Below, in pieces: positions 10,194 through 22,400 of a stretch of 64,000 nucleotides of DNA. The DNA comes from Sabellastarte sp. h YS-2021. Its lineage: Eukaryota; Annelida; Polychaeta; Sabellida; Sabellidae. Numbering within the stretch: the first letter of the stretch is position 1; each line of letters begins with the position of its first letter. Under the pieces are notes generated by a model. The model was not told where the DNA came from. It made no database searches and worked only from the letters and a program-made list of their open reading frames with translations. The stretch spans positions 32,014,040 through 32,078,039 of the forward strand of contig OZ024936.1 in NCBI GenBank assembly GCA_964017235.1, read 5' to 3'. Made by a program: the position numbers and the translations under genes.

Positions 10194-12659
10194 GACATCA
10201 GTATAAAAGAGATAGATATACTTTTATCTGACTTTTGTCTAATTGGAAAGGCTTTGGCATTGCAACGTTTTTCAGTGGTCAATGGCTGTGGTAAGTATAA
10301 TGTTAAGCACTGTACCATGGAACATGAAAATAATTATTCAGAATAAGTTTTGTCACGACACTCAAATAAACTTTTTGTAAGCTGTAATTAATGATCAACT
10401 TTGAGCCAAACTTACGTCTTAAATGGTAGTCACTCATTGGTATCTCCACCTGTATGGTTGTAATTATTATTACCCATGTTTTAAATAAATATAGTATTTT
10501 TACACTCAACATCACAAGACCTTTTGAAATAAATTTAACTCAAGGTAATGCTATTTTTATTTTAGTTGAACCAGGATAATTTCACTTTTTCATGGAAGAA
10601 TTTCTTACCTTTTGCTGGTACAAAGACTGCTATTTCTTGCCATATGATCCAGATCTGATTTTAAAGTTTTCGAGATATTCACATAGACAGATTGCCAGAC
10701 TGACCTGATTAAAATATCCTCAACCCCTCAATATCCTCAGTATTTGGTTAATAAATAAAAATTTATACTTATAAAAACAAATGCTTATAATGAAATGAAA
10801 GACTATTTGGTTTGCTGATATATTTAAAGGGAAATAACTTTTTGAGAGATGATGAAGGATTTAAACCTTTATGCACATTTTCCATTTAAGAAACTTTTTT
10901 TAGTTTGCAAAGAAAAACATTTTAGAAAAAGTGGTACAGAAATCAAAGTTAACACCAGATTAGTTGTTTACGAAATTTATTTTATTACCGTTTATCCCTT
11001 TGTTGGTAAGTTTAACTACCAACGCTAATAATTAAGCATGGTGACCAATAAAGATTCTTTTGTACATAGAAAAGTGGTCCTGGAACCAGATTATGCCAAT
11101 AAAATCTTGTAGAGTGACAAGCATATGATACTTTTTGTTCAGCTTTATTATCAATTATCCAACAACAAAACTTACAAGTTAAAATTCTGTATCTGCTGTC
11201 CCCAGGTTCCACTTGATGTTAAAATTTACACATTCTGATTGGTCTTGAAGAAAAAGTTAAAGTGGCCATTGTGCTCAATTTCAGATCTGTGAGCTTCTGT
11301 AAAACATATCTCCTTGGATTTGTTACTGGATTACATATTAAAGACAAAAACTACATACAGATGATTTATTTCCAATTTATTAGTAACTTAATCAAATGAT
11401 TGACTGTATAAGGAAGAATGGTTTATTAGTAAAACGAACAAGAGCAACAGTAAGCTGGTGCTTACATCTAGGTGAAAGCTCCACATACACTGCTTTTGCC
11501 AACTGAGTTCCGATTCTCTATTCCTTCAGATTAAATCTTATATTCTTTTTAGACAAGCACACTCCAAGTCATCGTTCAGCTCATCCTTCAGTCATAGGGA
11601 ATGACTAAATCTCACCAATGCTGACCCAGTGAGAAGCACCACAAGTGTTCTGCTTCACAAATTAAAACACATGAATATTCTAGGGATATATTATGCTTTC
11701 ATTTACATTTCATATAAATGCCTTTTTGTTATTGTTTTTTATACTTTATCTCACGGTTTTCTAACATTAAATATGCATTGTAACCAGTAAACTGCTTATT
11801 TTTCTAAAATTTTAATGTATATATGGATAAGTTGCAAAAAATCTTGTACTTTAGGACATTATTCAAGGCAGATGTACTTACATATTAGACTATGCAACAA
11901 GAAGGAGTTTTACGTTTCTTGTTTTGAATAAAATGCCTTGCAAGGGAAAATATGTAATTTGATTTTTACATATGTAATTCTTCATACCCTTTATGTGCCA
12001 ACACAAACCATCTCATTGTCTTGCAGCTATTGCTTCTGAGGATCATCCATATTTTTCATATTGTAAATCTCTTCTTTGGCAGAATCTCCTTTGGCCTACT
12101 GCAAAGGCCATTCACCTTGAAACGATTTCTTATTACACCTTTTCATTATTTTCTTTAGTCAGACTACAGAATATAGCCTTGTGAAAACATTATAAATGTA
12201 AAAACATCGTTCCCTTAAAGTCTCACACTCAGAGGTGACTCAATTTTAGATCAAGCAACACTTCAACCAATGTTTTAGTCGATTCACCACTGATTAATAT
12301 TTACTTTTACCACATTTGAGATTTAATGTAACTGTAAATAGATTATAATTTCCCGTTTATTTGCAATTCACTTACACAAACGTATAAATTACAATGAATT
12401 TTGCTACTCTCCAATCAACATGTAATTATATTTTAAATAACATTAGGAAAAGGGCTTCCACCAAATAAACAACACTGATGCCACCATATGACATGCAAAG
12501 AGAAGCAACAACAGCATAAAACTTCATAGACAAGGCAAGGCTACCATGTCACATATACCCTCATACAAAGGTGACAGCCTACGATTAGAAGCCAGACTTT
12601 CTTACCACTAAGCTAGTCAGAAGCCTAGGAAATCATTGGGCATATAGCTTTTGGCTGCT

Positions 12660-12730
12660 TCTTGGTAACCAATATCAAAAAGGGATTTTGGTCTACTAGC
12701 GCGAGCTGCAAAGCCATCAGAGACACAAGT
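12660..12730. repeat. Dispersed repeat shared with 24955-25025
   Basis: The words AAGGGATTTTGGTCTACTAG, CGAGC and GCAAAGCCAT occur in order at both places. The complement looks like a tRNA-derived SINE head, but two copies are too few to be sure. Confidence 0.5.
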
Positions 12731-12769
12731 AGTGCAATTTTTCTGTGTCCAGAAAATAATCTGCATTTT

Positions 12770-12925
12770 TTTCCTTAAATTTTATCAATTCTTCCTTTGG
12801 TCAGGGCCTACCCACATAAAAATTTTAGAAAGTTATCCTTGTTATTTTTAGAGTTATCACAAACACAGAAAAAAGACAGGCAATTGGCAAAAAAAAATAA
12901 CCCCCTAGTGGAAGTAATAAAAATA
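12770..12925 (+). mobile_element. CCTCCTTGGCGG-type dispersed repeat, degenerate copy
   Basis: The end TAACCCCCTAGTGGAAGTAAT and the preceding AGTTATC...ACAGACAGG-like part match the repeat seen at 26268-26480 and 28318-28510. It is a short non-autonomous element with no coding capacity, decayed here. Confidence 0.5.
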
Positions 12926-12980
12926 ATGTGCAAAATAAAATGAATCCACAATTAAAATAGAATTTCTACCATAAAAATGA

Positions 12981-12997
12981 CCCCCCCCCCCCCATCC

Positions 12998-13028
<31 letters not shown>
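12981..13028. repeat. Poly-C and (AC)n tract
   Basis: Two long C runs split by AT are followed directly by (AC)n. It is a compound low-complexity tract just downstream of the last recognised exon of gene B. Confidence 0.95.
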
Positions 13029-13219
13029 AATAAATATACAGATTTTTAACAACCACATGCATATTAAATTGTGAACATGATGTTAGCATTGCCATATTTG
13101 GTATCGTGCAATTTACATTAAACATATATATTTTTACAGACAAGGTGAAATTAGGCATACCGCTGTGTGTTGTGCACTGCAAACTGATACTGACAAGTGA
13201 CTGATGACTACACACTTAC

Positions 13220-13288
13220 CAAGATCTAAACCCGGATCGGGAGAATTTGGAAGCAAGCTTTTTGTCACTGTGCTTCCAAGATCACTCC
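13220..13288 (-). CDS. Gene B: proline-containing linker exon
   Basis: A 69-nt phase 1 to 1 exon between acceptor ACACTAG and donor G|GTAAGTGTG. It encodes [13 protein letters not shown] then [10 protein letters not shown], with no cysteine. The segment LLPNSPDPG looks loosely like the LLPDLVPDP start of the LOX domain. It is probably a flexible linker after the EGF modules. Confidence 0.65.
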
Positions 13289-13396
13289 CTAGTGTACAAA
13301 AACAGACATAACAGTGTCAACACCATAACTCGATTATTTTTTTTATTGTAGTGACAAAAAGCAGAGAAATGGCAAACATCATTAGTTGTTGATGAA

Positions 13397-13428
<32 letters not shown>

Positions 13429-16400
13429 ATCTGTTTAGAATGAATGATAATGTTTAGTAGTTTTTTTTTTAGTTTATAGTATGTTGATTGCGAGTTCATA
13501 GTAATTATGTATTGTCTAGGCTTACCTTTTAGCATTGGTTTTATTTGCAAATTTTGGTTAACTGAGTATTAAGGAGAGGTAGTGACATCCTACCTTTGTG
13601 GGTTGTTTTACTGTCATGTGGCTTTTATGCCCTACTGGTATATTGGCACTTTGTTATGCTGCACCAGGTCCTGATAAGGTATGTGTTTAGTGTAACTGGT
13701 TTTTGTGTAACATGGTCTTAAGTTTAGCCTTTGTGCATAACGTATGGGAACTAGTTTTGTAGTTTTAACAAATTTTAATTTTCTCCACACCTGTCTTACT
13801 TTGGTCTTGTGGGTACCTGGGGGATGGGGACTGTATGATAGCATACACATTCGTACTGCATTGTGTCTATACACATATGTGTGATACTGTGCATGCTTTC
13901 AATGTGGTAACAATGTGTGTATATTCATCTCAGCCCACAAATGTATAAATACTAAAAATAATGTGGATAAGATAATTATGCTTATAAAAAGGCACATCAA
14001 TAAATAAACTAATGTATGTGCTTGCTGGATTCTTTTTTCTACAACAGATGTCTGGTTCTCATGTAAGTTGAACAAAAACAGAACTTAGACATGCATGTGT
14101 TAGTGAAGTTGTAATACACAAGGCCATTACAACCTGGACATACATACCTTCCTCACATCTCTCTCCACTGAATCCTGTTGGACACTCACACGTCCTCGGA
14201 GCAGTGGACTGACATTCCAAACAAATAGGGCAGACTGGAGTGCCTCCATTTTCACATGTGAATTCTTCATCTGGATCACAATCGGCTAAGAGCACAGGAT
14301 TGACAAATTGATTTTTTTATGGTGCTGCAAAGCTGTGCAAGGAGATGTAGTGACCGAGTGATTAACAAGTTTTGCAAATAATCGCTTTTCCTATTGTTGT
14401 GGGGAACAATGACACAAGCTGTCAAAAGAGAGACAGGAGAACTCAACTTTTACACTTCACCTCAGCTGTGGAACGTGCTATCATGGACTAGCGAACATAC
14501 TTTGGCAGGTAATCACTTGCTGTCATTTTGGTGGTCTTGCATTCAAATCTTGTTCATAAAAAAATGTGAGAAATGCTAAACGCCAATTCTACTTACACAC
14601 TAATTACCATCGCCTGACATTCAATGAGTCACATTAATGACATTTTTTTAAAATAGAAGTTTAGAACATTGTCTCGCAAGTATTTGGTACTTGAGTAAGC
14701 GATACCCTAAGTAACATTAACCTTACACGTCTGAGTATACAGATTCAAATCTATGTCCCAATTTTTGTAATGTAAAAAGTGGCAAGTGCTTGCTGATGCT
14801 TGTAAGTAGGTTTCTTCAAGTTGTTTTTACAGGTTTGCTAAGTGGCTAACTAGAATTCGGTGTATTCCATGGTCAAGGGTATCCTTGGCCATGGCTTCTA
14901 TATTTTCTTATAACTGTTTTCAGTGGTCTTTTGGTCATGTATTTTGCAAATTAATCACCTGGATCTTGTCTCTATGCTTTTGGGTTGGAATTCAACTCAA
15001 GACTGCGTGTTAGGTGAACTAGGTTACTGTCACGACATATGTCCTGTCTTGGCATTTAATGTTAAAAGAAATGTAAAATTTCCCACTTTGACATTTGGTC
15101 CTTAGAAAAGATTGTCATTAAATTCATGAAGACAGAGGTGGGGAAAATTGCAATTGTAAGTAAGATAACGTGCTATATTTAGATAAAAGGGGCACCATGA
15201 TGTAGTTGGTATGTACTTGTGTCCTATCTCTCAGATCCTGGGTTTTATTTCCAACCTGGTGGGACAGTTGTTAGTTGATTGCCACTGCCTAATGGTTTCA
15301 GATCTTCATTTAACAATGAGAAGATGGACCAACTTAGATCCCATTAAATGTTTAAGAGTGATCTGGATCACTGCCCGGATACAAACAAACTTCAAACATC
15401 CGGATTTTCCCATTTAACTATTATTGAGCCACTTTCAAAAAATCGTACATGCCTTGGCTGAGGTATGCACCCTGCAAGTGTTGCTGTTTGTCATTTGAAA
15501 ATGTAAAGCCTATTTCAACGAAAATTATTTAATGGGTGCTTCCAGTTATCAAGTAGATAATTGATGAGCAAATTATTACAATAACAAGCATCCCTATAAT
15601 GAGATTAGCCACAGAAAACTTACGTATACATCCAGTGTGGAAACCTTTCACATCATATGACCGGTATCCTTCTCGACAACCACAGATAGAGTTCTCACAG
15701 TGAGAATCAGGGTAGCGGCAGTCTGATGTAGATTTACAACTATCCCCCACTTGGACTCCAGCTAAAATATATGTTGCATTGTCATTTCACTAAATACTGC
15801 ATCATCCAAATATTACAACAAAATAACGAATGTAGCCTGTTATGGAACACACTCGCCTAGCAACAAAGGATCTGGGTTCTATACCAAGTAGAGGCAAAAA
15901 CATAGCGGCTCAGAAGACGAGTTAGAATGGCATTTCCCTGTCTTTTGGTCCTATCCAAACTGACAGGCTTAAACAATTCAAGGTCAAGGCCACCAATTAT
16001 TCCAAAATTCCAACTGCATAATCATGCTTTTGCTAATTACAATGTGAAAAGGGTTTATTCCTCCTTAGTAATGCATAGCGAATTATTTTGAATGAAATAT
16101 AAATTGTTAATGGTACTTTAATGTATGCACCTGGGCTGTTGAAGTGACTGCAGACTTTGAATCTTCATACACAATTCCATTTGTTTCATATAAGTCATTT
16201 TTCATGTGGTATTTTGACATTGGCATGGATGCAGCCTATGAACTTTTGTTAAATGTTAATTTTGCTTTATGATTTCACTGGTATGTTGCAGTTTGGTCTG
16301 TATATTTATGCAAGATACTAAATTTTTGAATAATTGACTATAATAATTGATTCACATGACTATAGACGCAATCTCTTTGTTAATATTTGTTTAAATTTCA

Positions 16401-19400
16401 CAGGATGGATGATTCTACAATCTATAGTTCATAAATAAAAATGTGAAAATCGATTGCCTCATGGCAACAAAAATATTTTATAAACAAACTAACATATTTC
16501 CAAAATATTTTACCTGTATTAACATTAATTTACCCTTTAATACATGCTTTTAGGACTCTTGCTGTATTTTTCAACTAGTGTATTAACCTTTAAAGAAACC
16601 TTACCTAATTTACAACTTCTTGCTGTGACTGAAGTACCATCAAAGGTGATGTCACAGTTGATGACGTTATTTTCAAAGTTCAGTTCTGGTACAGTCCTCT
16701 CTGGATTGATATGAGTCTGTGATACATACAATAAGAACTTAATATTAGTGGTCATGAAATAAGGCAAATAATCACTGGCCCTTATGTCTGTCATAACTGA
16801 GTTGATTTCAGCTCATGATAACTGTATGGAATGTTAATGCGCAATGTCTTGATAACCGTGGTGTAAAATGGTACTAACAATCAACTTTGATGCCATGCAC
16901 AACTTGTGCATCCACATATAGTTCCTTGCTTTCACCCAAAGGTCAAGATTTTGTGTCAAAATTTCTCTCAAAAGCATTGATTGGTTGCCAATAAAGAACA
17001 AGATAAAATAATATTGATACACATTTCAGTTGGTTTTGTTACATTAACCATGTTGTTCTTACCAATTTTGGATTTACAACATTACACTGTCATGGAGCAT
17101 TAATCATTAAAATCACACAGTATGAAATACCCTATTTCCTGAGTCTATTTTAGATTTTATTTATATTTTTCCCTCCACTTATTAGATGAGCTCTATCCTA
17201 CCTGAAAGGTGTAATCACCAGGTGCCACATCAGTCATGTCAATCCACTGACAATCTGTCAAGCGGTCATAAACATCCTTACATCCTGTTGATATGCCTGA
17301 AAACACAGTTGGTTAAAATCAGCATAAGATTGTAATTTGATGCAGAATCATTATTGTTACATGCCATTTTGACACATCCCGACATATTAAATGGCGGGAT
17401 CACCGTTTTAATTGATGGGCCGCCATTTTAAATGGTAAGCCGCCATTTTAAATGGCTCAGCCATTTAGATCAGGAAAAAAGCACTGCAAATTAGACATTA
17501 ATTTATTTACAGATACATTTTCACAAATTAAAAATAAGATGCCATTACAAATAACATATTTAAGTAATTGTTCAAAGTACAATTTATTATAGCTAAGTAG
17601 CTTAATTAGAATTATACCGAACCTAATACATAACTTGTTATCAGGCAATGAAAATTATTACAGAATGTTTCTTTTTATGTAATGTTCTTGTTGACTGTAA
17701 GCACCAGTACATAGTATATACGAAGTATATATAATCTTTTCATGAGTAATTCAGTTTAAATAAATTTTCATTATCAATCACTTAGCCCGTTTTCACAATG
17801 GTCTTAAGTTAATTGTTATAGATATTGCAATTTTCTTACAAATATTTGTGTTTTGTTATGAATCTAAAACTTTAAATATAAAATGTATTTTTCTTGTTTC
17901 ATCGTTAGTTTAGATTCTTGTTTATTTAACTGATTTAAATTAATTTGCGTTAAAATTAAACTTAGAATTAATACTCATGCTATTAAAATGTAGCCACCAT
18001 TATTTAGAAAAAATTATAGTGACTATTGCATTATATATTTATACTAAACATAATATCTCCTTTACCAATGGATTCAGATTGTTATTTGTGCAACTGAAAC
18101 TGCACAAGTACACCCTTAGCTCTATAGTGACTGACATCCCCCAAACGAAAAGACAGAATCAAAGGAGGAATGACCATTTATGAATGTCACTAGGTTTTTT
18201 TAGCCTGCTACTGGATATATGACCCAATGACAGAGGAATGCCATATCATAGATACAGGTTGTCATACATATAGGTTGACTCATTTTTTTTTTTTTTTTTT
18301 TTTATTTGATTGTGCCTCCATTTTTATTCTCACCCACTCTTTCAAAATGTATGTTTCTTGACCAAAAAAATCCAAGAAAATACAAACGAAAAAAGTGAAA
18401 ATAACATCACATAAGTACAACGGTTATATTGGTCACCATTGTTCCTAAAGGGAAAGTATATTTTTTTGGTAGAGGTAAGGAGGTTTATTTTTCTTATTGT
18501 TACAACAAACAATGATAATAATGTTAAAATAAGATCTTGGACAACCAGTATCCACTGCTTTACGACCACCCATAGTGATATGCAATGTCTTAAAAAAACA
18601 AATCAATCAGTCAATCAATCAATTATCATACGTTCTCACTTATACAAATTCTTTTGTCCATATACCTGGTATCTTAATTTAAAGAACACAATCTTTGACA
18701 CATCAGAAAATGATGATAGGAAGGAACATACCTTGGTGGCTCCTTCCTTTGCAGTCATAGTAGCTTTTGTACTCAAACATACAGGCAGTATCTCTCAGAC
18801 AGTAGCTTGCTTTATGACCCTCTGCAGTCTTGTTTCCCTCAGCATCCAATATATCATAGTAAGCAAAGTTCTCCATGCTGTGATAATGTCTGCAACATTG
18901 CAAAAAATGATATTTCATTTTCTTGTCATATTGAATATTTTAGTTCCTTTAGGATATTGGTGACTATTTCTATGTGACGTTTCAAAGGTCTTGGACAATT
19001 CAGAATGTCCTCATTAAAAGTTTAGTATATCTGTTAATGTTGTAAATTCATTGAATGTGTTGGACTTGAACAACTTGATGTTTTGTATTGTTTTCTCCAA
19101 TTATGTATCTGTCCATTACCATGTTTTCCCAACCTTTTTTCTTCAAACCTTTTGAGATACATTACTACCTTATTTATTGTATCTTCTATACATTTTAACC
19201 ATCTTCCACTTTTTTGTCTTTTGTTGATAATTTAAGTATTTGGAAGTAAGTCACTAAGTGACATTTTCCTATTATGTATAGATGATTAAATGTGTCAGTG
19301 TAACAGACGGGGGGCGAAACAATTGCTTGGTATGACAAGTAGTTAAATAGTTTTACTCAGGAACAGCGTTACCCCTTCCATGTTAATAGGAAATCATTCG

Positions 19401-22400
19401 TTATATGTTTATTTGTTCTGTTTTAACCAGTAATAAGTAGAAAGAGCGCATGTAATATGTGTTTGCATCTGGTCAGTCAGCATTGGACAAAGCTACATCT
19501 TAATCTATTGGACCTTCCTTTTTCACTTCTTTTCACTCTGGTCTTCCCCACAGTTTGTAAAATATTACAAATTGGAAGTTAATACATTATTCACATTTTG
19601 TTAAAGTCATTCATGTTCTTTATTGTATTACATATCCAAATGAAATATTATTAAAAGATTTACTACCTAATTCTTCGATGGATTTATTGCCAAAACTTAC
19701 AAATGACTAAAATTTAATTTAAAACTGCCCTGTAAAATATCCCATCATTAGATGGGAGCTAGTACCATCTCAAATTGGCTGCAAGCGTTACTTGCATAAT
19801 TAAGTGAAGGACTTACTTGTGACATTTATGCCAGAGCCACTCTTTAGGGTCTGAAGGAAAGGTAAAGGCCTTGCTGCCAAAATTCCAAGATGCTGTTCCA
19901 AAGATCATCAATGTTCGCTCGTGTTCAAACCACTCTGTAAAAAAGAGTGGTTGACCAGATTCTTTACATTAATGTCCATAACACATTCTATGTTCAAGGC
20001 TAAAGATGTTAGAAAGCAAATCATGGATGTACTACTGTCACTTTGAGGTAGCAAAGTGTTATTAGTATATTGTGATGAATGCTATGCAGCTTCTTGCAGG
20101 TAGTGTTGAACATTGCAATCAGGAATTTTTAGGGTATTAATTAGATTAAAAGCAAATTTTTGTTACTTCATTTCAATTTTATTTATATTGGACAAGGACA
20201 GTGAGAGAAAAACACTAGAATTAGTAATGTACAAGTCCATAGTGTGAGTTACGGTGTCTCAACACAAAACATTCTCTTATCTCTGGCATTGTACATTTAT
20301 ACTCCGTCTAATACTTTTTTATACTAAGGGAACTGACCTCAGTCCAATCTCAGAACAATATTCACATTACTGAAAGACAGATCCTCAATCTTTTTAACTT
20401 ATCATTGGGGAGAGGACCCAATGACAGAGGGCCACCTTTTCAAGTGTTCACCTCATCCACTATGTATTTGCCTGTACCTAGGATTGAACCCAAGTTATCT
20501 GTTTCGGCAGGGGAGTGTGTTTCCCACTTGGGCGCAATGATTATAAAATGTTTTGACAAAAACTACATCTAGCCAGGCATCTAGCCAAATTGGAAAATTT
20601 AATAAGTAACTTATTTTTTATTAGTCAATATCTTACCTAGCTGACAAATGCATATGCCCAGTGCACTGTCGGTCTCGCCAAACATTAGAAAAAAGATCCT
20701 GGGCTGGGCTCTGGCTGGGACCAGCAGTGGCCTGTTCATTTGCCAGGTGGCAGTGTAACTCCAGCTCATTTGCTGTGCGTGTGCACAAATGCGTCCTTTT
20801 GTTTCCTACCATTAGTATGTCCCTTTGTGCAATAAATTGCGGGGAAGGTAGGGTGGGAATCCCTTTGTCCACTAGGTAAGGTATTAACTTATAAAAAATT
20901 AATTAACTTATTAAATTTTCCATTTTATTGCGTTAATACATCTTACCTAGTGGACAAATGCAGAATAACTACAGAGTGGATGGAGGGTAAATTGAAAGGG
21001 GTTCAAATAAAAACCGTGGTTACCCGTTTACTTCCAATCTCTCTTAAGCCTTGGGAGAGGTTGTACCGATATCCTATAAAGTTGAAAATTTACTGGGAAA
21101 TTAGTTTTGACTTCTTTACGTCACCACCCAGCCCAAATCATAGCATAGGGCCAAAAGGGTCTTGGTATGCTGTAGGTAAGATTCCTGGGAAGGGGCTCTG
21201 AGTAACCAGTCCTCATGGTACTGGTGGATTCTTAAACCCTTTGCTTGAGCAATGAGTTTTACTTCCTTCATAACCTTTGTGAACTCCAAAAAGCTGTAAC
21301 AAGGATGAAAAGGAAGGCTTGTAACCTGGTAAGTCTGACCATTCAGGTGAAACCTCAGATATTTTCTGGACCTTGGGCTTATTGAAATGTGGAAGTAGTG
21401 TCGCTGAAGTCCAATGAGGTGACCCATTCGCCTTTTTAGAGGGGGATTCTTATAGTTTCTGGGGTTTCCATTTTGAAGGTACTTGTTTGCAAGTACATGT
21501 TCAAAGTACTCGGGTCCAAGACGGGGCATCCACTTCAGTTTTGGAACCAATAACAACCCTTTTGTATTAGGCTAGTGAGGACCAAACCATGACCTTTTCT
21601 ACTGCTTTTTTCCACCAGGAAGTGCAAAGCCTCCTTCAAAAAGAGGTTTTTGAGAGTTTGTGAATATAAACTGGTGATCAGGAGTAACCTGGTCAGGGGA
21701 TGTCAAGGGAAGAATGTATCCTCTTTCAAGATGGAGACCACCTGTAGATATGAACCCAGGGCCTGCCATACCTGCCAAAAGTTTTGAAGCATGCCCCCTA
21801 CAAGAAGATTTCCTACAGCATTGTGACATTTGTTACAGAGGGCATAGGGCCCACAGTGGCAGAGAGGTAACACTCTCGCCTCCCACCTCTGAGATCGGAC
21901 ATCTTTGACATGTTTTATTCCTGTCATAGGTACTGCGGGCCTTACACCCTTCTTTTGCAAATGCCCATGTAAAGGAACAAAATGTACAGGAATTGCAACA
22001 GTTTGACAACGCACACTTGGTTTTAGAACTTGACTCTGAGTTATATAGTTCTGATAGTCCATTGTCTTTCGAAAACTGCTTATCACTGGGCTGTAAAACT
22101 CGACTACTCTGGTTGGCCCTACTAAAAATGATTGTCTTTTATATTGTTTTGACCAGTGGGCCTGCTTTGAAAATCGCAGAACTGATCCACGGCCATGACC
22201 CAGGCTTCTGCCACGTCATCTAGAAAAGTGACGCCATGACTGTTGCTGCTGTTTAGAAGGATTAGTAACCTTATCCTCCTTCTTCCCATAAGTTTGTACC
22301 AATAGTTCTGCCTTTATGTAGCACACTGCGTAGCACCTGGACAGGGTCACGGAGCCATGCTGGAGGACTCAAATTTCAAGATATCATTCTCAGCCGTTCA

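Larger units (their letters stand above)
9801..13219 (-). other. Interval after the last recognised exon of gene B
   Basis: The 3' end of gene B should lie here, because its last recognised exon (13220-13288) ends in an open phase-1 donor. I searched the minus strand for a short hydrophobic final exon like that of gene A and found no convincing one. The stretch holds a hairpin repeat (10033-10193), two dispersed repeat copies near 12660-12925 and C/AC runs. Confidence 0.5.

Noticed and set aside
12470-12545. Hydrophobic minus-strand frame (MKFYAVVASLCMSYGG) as tail or leader exon
   Set aside because: No fitting acceptor, donor or phase relative to genes B or C was found.
18439-18963. A 174-codon plus-strand open frame over 18.4-18.9 kb
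   Set aside because: It overlaps LOX exon 3 of gene B on the opposite strand and has no recognisable domain; it is a shadow frame.
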